Origin: Branchipolynoe longqiensis
Lineage: Eukaryota > Annelida > Polychaeta > Phyllodocida > Polynoidae
NCBI GenBank assembly: GCA_030323885.1
Contig: CM059198.1
Span: forward strand, 62,150,917-62,214,916
Direction: 5' to 3'
DNA length: 64,000 nt
Both the position numbers and the translations under genes were made by a program. The notes under the pieces are model-generated. The model was given only the letters and a program-made list of their open reading frames with translations, had not been told where the DNA came from and ran no database searches. Positions 40,123 through 51,060 of this stretch are shown piece by piece; the first letter of the stretch is position 1, and each line of letters begins with the position of its first letter.

Positions 40123-40433
40123 GGGCCGCGTTCAGAGTATGCCTCCGAGACGACTCCGAGACGACTCCGAGACGTCCCCGAGACGCCTTTTGGCTTATTT
40201 CCGTTCAGGGTACGCCTCCGAGTCGTCCCGGGGAGGTCGCCAATTTCAGAGTATAGACAAAAGGCGCCTTGAAAATGGCCACCCTATTCAGGGGTTTAAG
40301 CCAATCAGAGCTGTTCTTTTCCATTGCATAGGGGCGGCCATTTTCGAGGCGAGAGACTTCTTCTGCCGTTCAGACTAGCGTGACATCAGGAATTTCTAAG
40401 AGACGACTTGGAGGCGTACCCTGAACGCGGCCC
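40123..40433. mobile_element. MITE family D, copy 2
   Basis: A 311-bp element with about 24-bp inverted ends: GGGCCGCGTTCAGAGTATGC left, and right ending GTACCCTGAACGCGGCCC. Subterminal CGAGACGACTC words are tandemly repeated (40147-40180). The interior has AAGCCAATCAGAGCTGTTCT and GGCGGCCATTTTCGAGGC, as in D3. No coding capacity. Confidence 0.85.
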
Positions 40434-41261
40434 TGGCCTCACTTCCGGTGTAATGAGGGCGTTCTAATGCTCTAATTCCCGACTAATATAACAAAAGCCA
40501 AGAAACCCTAGTCCTTTAATATCCGTTCCTGCCAGATAAATTACTAAGCACATTCCTAAGCGATGTGGAATGGCTGCAGCAATCACATTAGTCGACTATT
40601 TTCCGAGGCCAGTGCACAGTTCCTCTCAGTTTCTTAGATGAAATACTGATTCTAATTAAACCCGCATAGATTGACGCAAAGCGTGAGGTTTCACTAAGTC
40701 GACCACTGCTAATCTGAGCAAAATGACAGCGGTTCCAATCTAGATTTTATTCACGATTTGTGAATTTCTTTCTATTACCAAGTTCCACTTCACTTAATAC
40801 AATGCAGGAATATGGTCTACATTTATCAGGGTTGTAAAGGCTCCGTCTTTAGAGGAAATCTCCTTAAAATACAACAAAATGATCTACATCTCCCAATTTC
40901 AGCTTTTAATTTGTAATTTCACGCCAAATCATCTTGCGCAAATATTTTTCATCAAAATTCACCAGGATGCACAATTTTGTACAATTCTTTCAACATTTTA
41001 CTGCCGGAGTGGCCCAGCTCCCCTCCCACACCAAGTTATTTCTCCGTATTTACAATTCGTGTATTAGGGAGATCTACCTACTCAAACTGTTTTCTAATTG
41101 GCACTTCTCATATATACATCTATTATGTATATATATATAGACCATATTCCTTCATATATATATATATGTATATATATATAGTTATACATAGATATATAAT
41201 ATATTTTTGGTAAATATTTTATTCACCAAAACATTTCGTTCACCGGCACCAAAAGACTGGA
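40434..41261. other. no recognised gene; AT-rich end
   Basis: Ordinary DNA to about 41100, then TA-rich microsatellite DNA (41115-41210). Overlapping frames at 40879-41213 have no recognisable domain. Confidence 0.45.
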
Positions 41262-41575
41262 CATGGTGGCCGAATGGTTAGAGCGCAAGCTTTCCATGCG
41301 GAAGGTTAGGAGTTTGAATTCCAGCCGAGTCAAACCGATGATTTATAAAATTGATACTTGTCACTTCCTAGCCTAGGACAAGGACTGGTTAGAACAGTGT
41401 CAGGATAATCTGAGTGTGTTGGATATCGGGTCATGGTGCTGGCGGCCTGGTCTCCCAGTGGGGCAGTATTATAAAGTCGCCATGAGTGTGCACTGTCACA
41501 AGTCGGTGCCCATCCTGATATTACCGTAGCTGTTGCTACAACTTAAAACAATAATAAACAAACAAACAAACAAAT
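41262..41575 (+). mobile_element. tRNA-derived SINE, type I (GTTAGAGC head)
   Basis: Head CATGGTGGCCGAATGGTTAG, B box GAGTTTGAATTCCAGCC, AAACCGATGATTTATAAAAT. The GCGCTCGGCATTATTAGG segment is deleted at TAGCCTAGGACAAGG. Core and tail are intact, ending AACAAACAAACAAACAAAT. Confidence 0.85.
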
Positions 41576-41929
41576 AATCTCTAGGTCATGCGTGGGGACT
41601 TATATTTCTATTTACACACATACCTTTTATTTCGATAATACATGATACAAATGGGATTTATTGTATCCGCTTCCCGTCATATGCTTTAGGATACTGTAGT
41701 TAATCAGCATTCTAAGATACCATAAACAACTGGTATAATGTATAATCATATTTGCTGTATAATGCACTATAGGACTATGAATGGCAGAGATGTCGAATTG
41801 ACATTTGACCACTTATTTCTTTGTGGTATATTCTATAAAACTGAGCACCACATATTTGGTTTCCACATTACAATCCTGATTATTAGTTCTTTCTTTTGGT
41901 GATTGCAAGTCAAATAATTATTTTAACCT

Positions 41930-42482
41930 GTTGTAAAATATTCTTATAAAATGCATTGGTGGGGGAATGCAAATGGTCTATGATGGTAAATGGTATATGG
42001 TGCCAGGTGCATGACTGTATTTATGTAGTTGATGGTGATGCTTTACTCATCATCAATAGTCAGTGTATTAGTCAGATAGTGTGAAAGAGGCACTAGGAGC
42101 TAGTGTGTAAGGGGCACTTGGAGCTCTACCCACTACCCCCTCCCCCCTCTGTTAGTCATGGATCACCACACACTCAACTCAGAGTAGGTGGTGACCAAAG
42201 GAGCCACGCCGCTTGGTGGTGGTGGGCAGATCACTGTAGCCATGGTGACACAGGAATGCTTGATGCTCATTGGTGGAACTGTAAATGCTTGATTCTCATT
42301 GGAGAACACCGTCAGGTGGTATGCCCTATCAGATCCATGTACCACTATAAATAATAAACCCGAGGGCATTGTCTCTCTCTCTACTTTCATTCTTGATACT
42401 CTTCCTTTCTCTTCTTGCCTGTCTTGATTTCATTATAGCCTGCCTACACAAGCACATATTCCAGCTGAGGACTTTATATAAC
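41930..42482 (+). mobile_element. Element H-related copy without the nested MITE
   Basis: Matches the interior and right part of element H (58807-59822): GCATTGGTGGGGGAATGCAA, CACTTGGAGCTCTACCCACT, GTGGTGGTGGGCAGATCACT, ACCACTATAAATAATAAACC, TTTCATTATAGCCTGCCTAC. It lacks the left inverted end. At 42226-42230 it shows GGGCAGATCAC, the site occupied by MITE D3 in the other copy. Confidence 0.75.
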
Positions 42483-42559
42483 CATTTAAACTTTTTTGAT
42501 TGGTAGAAGACCTAACCAATTTAGCTTAAAAAAGAAGATCCACGAATGCAGGCAATACA

Positions 42560-43760
42560 TTATTGATATATTACGCTGGCCGTGCTATGGAGCTTGTCAT
42601 GCAGTATTGACATATGCTTAAATACCTGGCGGGTTGCAGTACAATATTTGCAGATGCTGCTGCTATTGCATGGCTGATAATACACTATTTACATATGCTG
42701 ATAGTGCAGCGGGTCTGGAAATACATAACTGAAGGTGCTGTGGCTGTGGGGATTGCAGTACAGCATTGGTGTATGTTGTTGGTACTGCATAGTTGACAAT
42801 ACAATATTAACATACGCTGATATTGCTGCGGGTCTGGCAATATATTACTGACATATGCTGAAAGTGCTGTGGGGAATCCAATCCAGCATTGGTGAATGTT
42901 GCTGGTACTGCATAGTCGACAATACAATATTACCATACGCTGATAGTGCTGCGGGTGTGGCAATATATATTACTGGCATATGCTGAAAGTGCTGTGGGGA
43001 TTGCAATACAGTGTTTACATATAGTGCTTGTACTGCATTGCTGACAATACAATATTTACATATGCTGACAGTGTTGCGGGTCTGGCAATACATAACTGGC
43101 ATATGCTGAAAGTGTTGCAATACTTGTAGTGCAGTATTGACAAATGATTCCGGTACTGCATGACTGTCAATACAGTGTTGACCTATCCTGATCGTGCTGC
43201 AATACTTGTAGTGCAGTATTGACATATGCTGCTGGTACCGCATGCCTGCCAATATAGTGTTGACCTATCCTGATAGTGGTGCAGTACTTGTAGTACAGTA
43301 TTGACATATGCTGTTGGTACTGCATGACTGCCAATACAGTGTTGACCTATCCTCATAGTGTTGCGGTACTTGTAGTACAGTATTGACATATGATGTTGGT
43401 ACTGCATGACTGCCAATACAGTGTTGACCTATCCTCATAGTGTTGCGGTACTTGTAGTGCAGTATTGACATATGCTGCCAGTACTGCATAACTGTCAATA
43501 CAGTGTTGACATATCCTGATAGCGCTGCAGTACTTGCAATACAGTATTGCCATATGCTGGTAGTGTTGCGAGGCTAGCAATCTGGCAATACAATATTGAT
43601 ATACGCTGAAAGTGCTGCGGGGCTTTTAGTACAATATCAGCATATGTTGATAATGATGTGTCGCATAGAGTATTGACAAAGTGCCACAGGGCTGGAACTG
43701 CAGTAGTGATATATCCTGAGAGTATTACGAGACTGCCAGTACAGTATTGACATGCACTGA
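42560..43760. repeat. 41/82-bp tandem repeat
   Basis: About 29 half-units of about 41 bp that alternate in two forms: one with GTACTTGTAGTACAGTATTG and one with ACTGCATGACTGCCAATACA. This gives an 82-bp higher period (for example TTGCGGTACT at 43361 and 43443). Every half-unit keeps CAATACA/CAGTATTGACATATGCTG-like DNA. Units are most uniform at 43190-43500 and decay outward. Confidence 0.88.
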
Positions 43761-44006
43761 TACGTTTACAAAGAAGACTTGGTGTGTGCAGCGGGCAACT
43801 ATGCTGTTGTCCTCGCTCTCTAAATCCTGCAGATGGTCCCACAACAGATACAAACATCACAGAACATGATGGTTTTTGTGGTTCGAATACCACACTACAA
43901 ACCATTGCTCAATTAAGATCATCACAATATTAAACTTCCATTCTTCCGTGAGTTTTGTTTTTGTTGTTATTTAAACTATTGCAAGTGTAGTGCATAGAGA
44001 GAGACC

Positions 44007-44345
44007 AGACGGGATGGCCGAATGAGTTTGAACATCCGCCTCCCTTGCTGGTAGATCGTGGGGTCGTGGGGTCGAACCCTGGTCGAGTCAAACCAATGAC
44101 TAACAAATTGATACTTGACGCTTCCTAGCCAGGCGCTCGGCATTATTAGGACAGGTCAAGGATTGGTGTGCTCAGTGTCAGGATAATGTGACGGAGTGGG
44201 ATACCAGGGCATGGTGCCGGCAGCCTGGTTTCCCAGTGGGACAGCACTATAAAGTTGCCATGAGTGTGCACTGTCACAAGTCGGGACCGTCCTGATATGC
44301 CCTTAGATGTTGTAGGATGTAAAACAACAACAACAAACAAACAAA
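44007..44345 (+). mobile_element. tRNA-derived SINE, type I, near full length
   Basis: ACCAGACGGGATGGCCGAAT to the tail ACAACAACAACAAACAAACA. The B box is mutated (GGGGTCGAACCCTGG). All modules are present in order. No clear target duplication is seen. Confidence 0.9.
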
Positions 44346-44492
44346 CCAGGATAAAGAGCAAAATGTCATTGCCTGAGGACTATGTGAAATTTAGAAAGCG
44401 AAAACACTTCTCTCACAAGTAAATTACATTTCTGTTTATGTGATGCACCTAAGTCCCATCCGCCCCCCCCCCCCCCCCAATTGAAATTTACA

Positions 44493-44690
44493 CATATTAT
44501 CCTAACATTGAGCCAACCAGTCCTTGCCATGTCCCAATAATACCAAGCAGCTGGCTAGGAGGCGACAAGTATCAATGTTTAAGTCATGGGTTTGACTCGA
44601 CCAGGGTTCAAACCCATGGGATCGAATCACGCGATCAACCAAAATGGGAGATGGACGTTCAACTCATTTAGCCATCCCATCTGGTCGCAG
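44493..44690 (-). mobile_element. SINE type I, truncated (reverse)
   Basis: Head and 5' core only, on the minus strand: ATTATCCTAACATTGAGCCA, AGGCGACAAGTATCAATGTT, reverse B box GGGTTCAAACCC, and head AACTCATTTAGCCATCCCAT. The left neighbour is a C run (44463-44478). Confidence 0.8.
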
Positions 44691-44696
44691 AGTATG

Positions 44697-44766
44697 ATTA
44701 ACCTAATATAATCATCTAAAATAACATGGCAGAAACTCAAAAGCATTGGACTCTGCAACAGAACAC
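44697..44766 (+). mobile_element. MITE family E, right-end fragment
   Basis: ATGATTAACCTAATATAATC, AATAACATGGCAGAAACTCA and GCATTGGACTCTGCAAC match the last 70 bp of family E. Confidence 0.6.
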
Positions 44767-45048
44767 ACCTGTCGCCTCAATATGCCCATCTTCTTCAGCC
44801 AAAGGTCAGACTGCTAAGTTTAGATAGCTGTGTGAGTGGATTGAGCCGAGCCTCTCAGATCTCCAACAAAGGGGGCTGCGTCGGGCCTGGTCCTTGGATG
44901 TCTCTCCCTCGTGACAGTAATCCGCAACAGTCCAATGCCACAGTAAGCAACGAGAAACTGTCTAATGCCCCGCATACACATACCAGCTTCTGCGATTCGC
45001 AACAGGACAGGGTGGCTGAATCAGCAAATGTGCCGGCTTGCTTTGGAT

Positions 45049-45073
45049 AGAGATTAGATTAGATTAGATTAGA
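45049..45073. repeat. (AGATT)n microsatellite
   Basis: Four to five perfect AGATT units. Confidence 0.85.
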
Positions 45074-45174
45074 GTGTTTGAGCTATATGCTCAGGCCAAG
45101 TTGGAGACTTCACCATCAGGGGGCCACTACATGTGGTGAGGATGCCCTGTTCGGTTTTGTCATATGCAGAAATG

Positions 45175-45665
45175 GATTTTAATCTGCTGGTGTTTGCTGG
45201 GTGTATCCTGGAACCTGGTGTTCATCTATTATTGCTGTTATCACCTTGTCAAACTGCCCAATGAATGATCATGCACAGTAGTTTGATGATTTCGTCTGTA
45301 AGCTGGCATTGTATTGAATAGCTGGACTCCTTCGACAGAAAGACTTCCTTCCCAGAGTGGTTTTGTTGACTGAGAGACTTTTGTATTTATTCCTGGTACC
45401 TTAGCAAGTCTACCAAATCTTATTGAATGATATATTGTTATGCCATAGTTAGGTACTTTGCGTTCGATCATTTCCCATGTGTATATAATTTGATATTGCT
45501 CACATCCACATTCAATGGAGTATATTTTGAGGAATTCTTTTTATATATGATGGGAAACTGTGTTGCAGTGACTACTTTTGTCAGCTGTCCTTAGAAGTGG
45601 GTATCCACAGTTAGGAACAGTAGTCTATCCGTGGGCGTATTATGGAGTTCACAAGGTTTGCATAT
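45175..45665 (-). pseudogene. CR1/L2-like LINE reverse transcriptase C-terminus
   Basis: Minus-strand translation in pieces gives ANLVNSIIRPRIDYCS, then LWIPTSKDS after a stop, LKIYSIECGCEQYQIIYTW, EMIERKVPNYGITIYHS, LSVEGVQLFNTMPAYRR and, after a frame change, HQVPGYTQQTPAD. The order (R-RIDY, QIIYTW, VPN-GI, G-QLFN-P, PGYT) is that of the thumb and C-terminal tail of CR1/L2-like RTs. There are several stops and at least one frameshift. An old, inactive 3' fragment. Confidence 0.75.
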
Positions 45666-45924
45666 GGGATGTAGTTGTTGCTGCAAAATCCAACTACTGT
45701 ATATGTCCCAATAGATATGCACTGCCTGAGTGCAGACACATGGACGCGTCTATTCAAAGTTAAAGAATTTCTATAGATATGTTTTTGTTGTGCCTCTGAA
45801 ATAAAGTGGGATTGTCTTATTTTATATGCATTCAGTCTGAATATGATCGTAAATTTCCACATGCTTTCAATCTTGAAATGGGGAGTGTGCTTCTATTTGG
45901 TAGCGTGCTTCTATTGGGACATAT

Positions 45925-46170
45925 ATGGTATGTCAAACCTATGACTTACAAAATTGATACTTGGCACTACCTATCTAGGAGCTCAGCATTAATAGGATAG
46001 GGCAAGGAGTGGCTTGCACAGTATCAGTATAATATGTGTGTGTGGGATATGGGGCCATGTTGTCAGTAGGTAGGTCTATCAGTAGGGAAGCATGTGTAAG
46101 ACACCATGAGTGTGCACTGGCACAAGTCGGTACCTATTCTACTATTAACTTAGATGTTGCTAGGACATCA
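45925..46170 (+). mobile_element. SINE type I, 5'-truncated
   Basis: Starts at TATGTCAAACCTATGACTTA and continues through the core (ACACCATGAGTGTGCACTGG) to TTAGATGTTGCTAGGACAT. The tRNA head is absent. It ends about 60 bp before the satellite array. Confidence 0.75.
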
Positions 46171-46225
46171 TCGCTTGGCATTGCTTGGGGAATGAAAGGG
46201 CTGAGATTGTCATCACCTCCATGAG

Positions 46226-48490
46226 ACAAGCTAGGTTTAGCTCAATGTGGTTAGTAGTAAATCCTAGCAGTGCAATCAGAGAAGAATATATTTAATACAA
46301 GCTAGGTTTAGCTCATTATGGTTAGTAGTAAATCCTAGCAGTGCACTCAGAGAAGACTGTATTTAATACAAGCTAGGTTTAGCCCATTATGGTTAGTAGT
46401 AAAGCCTAGCATTGCACTCAGAGAAGACTGTATTTAATACAAGCTAGGTTTAGCCCATTATGGTTAGTATTAAAGCCTAGCATTGCACTCAGAGAAGACT
46501 ATTTAATACAAGCTAGGTTTAGCCCATTATGGTTAGTAGTAAAGCCTAGCATTGCACTCAGAGAAGACTATTTAATACAAGCTAGGTTTAGCCCTTTATG
46601 ATTAGTAGTAAAGCCTAGCATTGCACTCAGAGAAGACTGTATTTAATACAAGCTAGGTTTAGCCCATTATGGTTAGTAGTAAAGCTAGTTGCATCAGAGA
46701 ACTATTTAATACAAGCTAGGTTTAGCCCATTATGAGTAAAAGCTATTGCAAGAGAAGTATTTACAGCTAGGCTTAGCCCATTATGATTAGTAGTAAAGCC
46801 TAGCATTGCACTCAGAGAAGACTGTATTTAATACAAGCTAGGTTTAGCCCATTATGATTAGTAGTAAAGCCTAGTATTGCACTCAGAGAAGACTGTATTT
46901 AATACAAGCTAGGTTTAGCCCATTATGATTAGTAGTAAAGCCTAGCATTGCACTCAGAGAATACTGTATTTAATACAAGCTAGGTTTAGCCCATTATGGT
47001 TAGTAGTAAAGCCTAGTATTGCACTCAGAGAAGACTGTATTTAATACAAGCTAGGTTTAGCCCATTATGGTTAGTAGTAAAGCCTAGCATTGCACTCAGA
47101 GAAGACTGTATTTAATACAAGCTAGGTTTAGCCCATTATGATTAGTAGCAAAGCCTAGCATTGCACTCAGAGAAGACTGTATTTAATACAAGCTAGGTTT
47201 AGCCCATTATGATTAGTAGTAAAGCCTAGCGGTGCACTCAGAGAAGACTGTATTTAATACAAGCTAGGTTTAGCCCATTATGATTAGTAGCAAAGCCTAG
47301 CATTGCACTCAGAGAAGAATATATTTAATACAAGCTAGGTTTAGCTCAATGTGGTTAGTAGTAAAGCCTAGCATTGCAATCAGAGAAGAATATATTTAAT
47401 ACAAGCTAGGTTTAGCCCATTATGATTAGTAGTAAAGCCTAGCATTGCACTCAGAGAAGACTGTATTTAATACAAGCTAGGTTTAGCTCATTATGGTTAG
47501 TAGTAAAGCCTAGCATTGCACTCAGAGAAGACTGTATTTAATACAAGCTAGGTTTAGCCCATTATGGTTAGTAGTAAAGCCTAGCATTGCACTCAGAGAA
47601 GACTGTATTTAATACAACTAGGTTTAGCCCTTATGGTTAGTAGTAAAGCCTAGCATTGCACTCAGAGAAGACTATTTAATACAAGCTAGGTTTAGCCCAT
47701 TATGGTTAGTAGTAAAGCCTAGCATTGCACTCAGAGAAGAGTGTATTTAATACAAGCTAGGTTTAGCCCATTATGGTTAGTAGTAAAGCCTAGCATTGCA
47801 CTCAGAGAAGACTATTTAATACAATCTAGGTTTAGCCCATTATGGTTAGTAGTAAAGCCTAGCATTGCACTCAGAGAAGACTATTTAATACAAGCTAGGT
47901 TTAGCCCTTTATGATTAGTAGTAAAGCCTAGCATTGCACTCAGAGAAGACTATTTAATACAAGCTAGGTTGTTTGTTGTGTGTTGTGGGTTTTGTGGTTT
48001 TTGGTTGTGTTGTGGGTTTTGTGGTTTGTTGTTGTGTGGTTGTGGTTTTAATACAAGCTAGGTCTAGCCCATTATGGTTAGTAGTAAAGCCTAGCATTGC
48101 ACTCAGAGAAGACTATTTAATACAAGCTAGGTTTAGCCCATTATGGTTAGTAGTAAAGCCTAGCATTGCACTCAGAGAAGACTATTTAATACAAGCTAGG
48201 TTTAGCCCATTATGGTTAGTAGTAAAGCCTAGCATTGCACTCAGAGAAGACTGTATTTAATACAAGCTAGGTTTAGCTCATTATGGTTAGTAGTAAAGCC
48301 TAGCATTGCACTCAGAGAAGACTGTATTTAATACAAGCTAGGTTTAGCTCATTATGGTTAGTAGTAAAGCCTAGTATTGCACTCAGAGAAGACTGTATTT
48401 AATACAAATTAGGTGTGATCCATTATCGTTGGTCATAAAGCCTAGCCGTGCAGTCACAAAACACACTATTTAAAAAAGCTTGGTTTATCG
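46226..48490. repeat. 69-71-bp satellite array
   Basis: About 30 tandem units. Landmarks per unit: TACAAGCTAGGTTTAGCCCA, TTATGGTTAGTAGTAAAGCC, TAGCATTGCACTCAGAGAAG, then ACTGTATTTAA (71 bp) or ACTATTTAA (69 bp). Each unit can fold, GCTAGGTTTA pairing with TAAAGCCTAGC. Units at 46681-46770 lack many scattered 1-3-base bits. A G/T-rich 77-bp segment without repeat similarity interrupts at 47969-48045. Units decay after 48405. In-frame units give open frames of repeated peptide, not genes. Confidence 0.95.
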
Positions 48491-48636
48491 CCTTACCACA
48501 CAGCCTCATAATAAAAGTACAGAAGATAATTTGTGAAACAGGCTAGGCCTGTTATGATTAGTAGGACTGCGCATCAGTGTAGTTGCAGACAATATGTCAC
48601 ACAAGCCAGATCTGGTCCTATGTACGCTTTTGTAAT

Positions 48637-48812
48637 GTTCTGCACTGACCTCTCAGGCAAGGAGCCGCATAGACAGGTAGGCATGGGTAGTGTGGTGACA
48701 TCAGGGAGCATAGGTGGTGTAATGGTTAGCACACTGGCCCGGAATGCGAAGAGATGTGGGTTCGAGTCCCGCTCTATGCGCAATATTTCCCATTTTCATC
48801 ACCACCACACCA
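48637..48812 (+). mobile_element. SINE family III, copy d
   Basis: The cleanest copy. 5' block TCTGCACTGACCTCTCAGGC, AGGAGCCGCATAGACAGGTA. A box GGTGTAATGGTTAGCACACTG, B box GGGTTCGAGTCCCGCTC. 3' part CAATATTTCCCATTTTCATC ACCACCAC. Confidence 0.8.
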
Positions 48813-48909
48813 CTTTCAACAATTTCAGTTTACAGAGTTTCTACATCAGAATATCGGTATGTCTATTAAGTGCATTACAATTCATCACCTTTGTTTCATT
48901 CGATCAAAG

Positions 48910-49325
48910 GCAACAATGAATCATGATGCTGTCAGTCGCGATGCGCCAAAGACTGCTTTCATTACTTGACTGCCGTTCGCCATTTCTGTTGTACATTTCA
49001 TGAAAGCTTCCTGCAAAAGTGTTGAAGTGCTGCTGGCTTTTGCAAGTTACCAGTGGCACTCTCTCGGGGAGCAAATAGAGGTTTCACACCAGCAAGAATA
49101 TGTCAATACAGGCACAAAACTATTTGTCCTGCAGTGGCTGGTTGGGAGATGTTGGGAGTTCCATACATCAACCTCCCTTAATGCTGCCACAGTGACATGG
49201 TTTTCTGTTTAGGGTTTGCTCCCTTAGCCTTCGGTTCTATCAAGAACCTGCAGGGCAGGGGCATCAAACTCCCTGAGGTATTGCTATACCTGCAATATCT
49301 GCTATACCTGCAATATCTGCATACC
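48910..49325 (-). mobile_element. Internally deleted LINE derivative, middle form
   Basis: The 3' end (TGATGCTGTCAGTCGCGATG, AAGACTGCTTTCATTACTTG) matches 27345-27415. It then jumps at CCATTTC to TTGTACATTTCATGAAAGCT, matching 28241 onward, deleting about 830 bp of RT sequence. The rest follows the common 5' region to GCAATATCTGCATAC. The word ATTTC lies at both edges of the deletion. Confidence 0.75.
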
Positions 49326-49374
49326 TGTGAATAGGTTCTATAAATAAGACAATTTGAAGTGTCCGTTGGTTTCT

Positions 49375-49692
49375 TGTCGTTTTCCATTCTAATAACATTC
49401 AAGGTCACTTCAGGATGGGCACTGACTTGTAACAGCGCGTACTCATTGTGCCTTTATAGTGCTGCGCCCAATGAGACACCTTGCTGCCGGTGCCAGAATC
49501 AGATGTCCCACTGTGTCAGATTATCCTGATACTGATCAGACCAGTCCTGTTCCTATCCTACCAAATCCAAGAGCTTGGTTAAGTAGCAACAGCTATTCAT
49601 TTGGTAAGCTTTTGGATTGATTCTGCATGGATTTGAACTCACAACCTGCAATACTGAGGGCCAGCGCTCTTAGCGATCTGGCTAGTCTGTAA
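49375..49692 (-). mobile_element. SINE type I, old copy (reverse)
   Basis: Diverged minus-strand copy: TTCTAATAACATTCAAGGTC, CTTTATAGTGCTGCGCCCAA, GTTCCTATCCTACCAAATCC, GATTTGAACTCACAACCTGC, with a head near GCGCTCTTAGCGATCTGGC. Confidence 0.7.
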
Positions 49693-49915
49693 TATAAAGA
49701 TGAGCTTCTATTAACAATATACCGATTCGTGTATGCACAGTAGGGGATTTCATTATTTAAATTGTTTACTAGGTGAAGTCTGTTCATTCCCTGTCACTCG
49801 TGTCAGTGTCATTTTTTATAAAAATGTTTTATAATTGTTGTTATTTGTATAGCCTACTTATGCTACCCTTTCATTTTCAATGAATATCAAGGAACACAAA
49901 TTGTCATTTTAGGGA

Positions 49916-50145
49916 AATTGGTGAAAGGGGCAACCTGATGCGAAAGGAGCAAAATGGGCGAACTAGGCAAATTTGGCGAAATGGGCGAAGGGAGCGAAAT
50001 GCGCGAAATGTGCGAAAGGGGCAGAAGGGTTGAAAGGGTTAAAAAAGGGTGAAAGTGGGGGAAGTATGCGAAATGGGTGAAAAAGACGAAGGGACAAAAT
50101 GGACGAAAGGGCTAATGGGCGAAAGGAGCAAAAAGTGTGAAATAA
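49916..50145. repeat. GGGCGAAA-type degenerate repeat
   Basis: Words GGGCGAAAT, GGGGCGAAA, GTGCGAAAG and GGGCAAAATG follow each other irregularly at 8-11-bp spacing. Confidence 0.7.
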
Positions 50146-50379
50146 GATTCGCTCTTCCCCCAGATAATATTGGTAAACTTCACCAGCTTCTCCACAATGC
50201 CGCTTCTCCAGAATAGGTCCTTTACCTTTGCCCTCTAGCCGCCCACGCCATTCCTACCGGGCAACCAATATGGCTGACCAAGACTCTGTTACTTCCACTG
50301 CCCCATCTCTCCCAAGGGGACAATCACTCAAACCAGCCCGGAAGTGAGCAATTCACAGGAGCATCTGGCGACCTGATGG

Positions 50380-50930
50380 CTCTATCGGGTGGAGCCCTTA
50401 CCGGGGGCCCCCCGTAGGTGTTCGTTACAGGGAGACCCTTATAGGGGGATCTTCATAGGGGGCACTTATACTGTAAGTTATAGGCAGAGCATTGTTTTAA
50501 GGCATAGGGTACCGTTATTTGCAGATTTGTGGACACTTCTGGTTGCCCTTATATGAGTCTTTTAGAGGGCAGTGATGTGGGCCCTTTGTGGAGGCCCTTA
50601 TTGGGGTCCCTCGTTGGGGTCCCTTATTTGGGGACCCTTATTGGGGAACCTTATTGGGGGGACCTTTTTGGGGGGGTTTTCTGGAGGGGCCCTTTTTTTT
50701 TAGGGGGGGCGTTGTGGGGGTCCTTTGTAGGGGCCCTTATATGTACCGTTATTAGGGGGCCTTTATAGGCGCCATTATTGGCCCCCCTCATTAAACCCAT
50801 CTTGGGATCCGGTATGGTGGCCCTTATATTGGGCCACCTAAAGTGAGCCTGGTATTGTGGGGTCCTTATAGAGGCCACCTTAGAGGACCCTTAAGGAATT
50901 AGGGACACTTCATAAAGGACCCTTAGTTGT
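50380..50930. repeat. CCCTTATTGGGG-type degenerate repeat
   Basis: Recurring GGGGNCCCTTATNNGGG words at 12-20-bp spacing, each a short palindrome of G and C runs around TTAT. Confidence 0.7.
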
Positions 50931-51060
50931 CACTTTTATAGAGGATTGCGCTTTTTCTTGCATTCCCCTTATTTGGTGTGACACATAACATAAATAGGCT
51001 TATGCAAGTCACAGAAGGATGAGTGGGCTGACGTGTAGGGTATGCGACACTGTGGGCTAG

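Noticed and set aside
46226..48490. Repeat protein gene from the satellite (repeated QARFSPLWLVVKPSIALRED peptide)
   Set aside because: Only runs of 69-bp units stay in frame; 71-bp units break it. It is a by-product of unit length.
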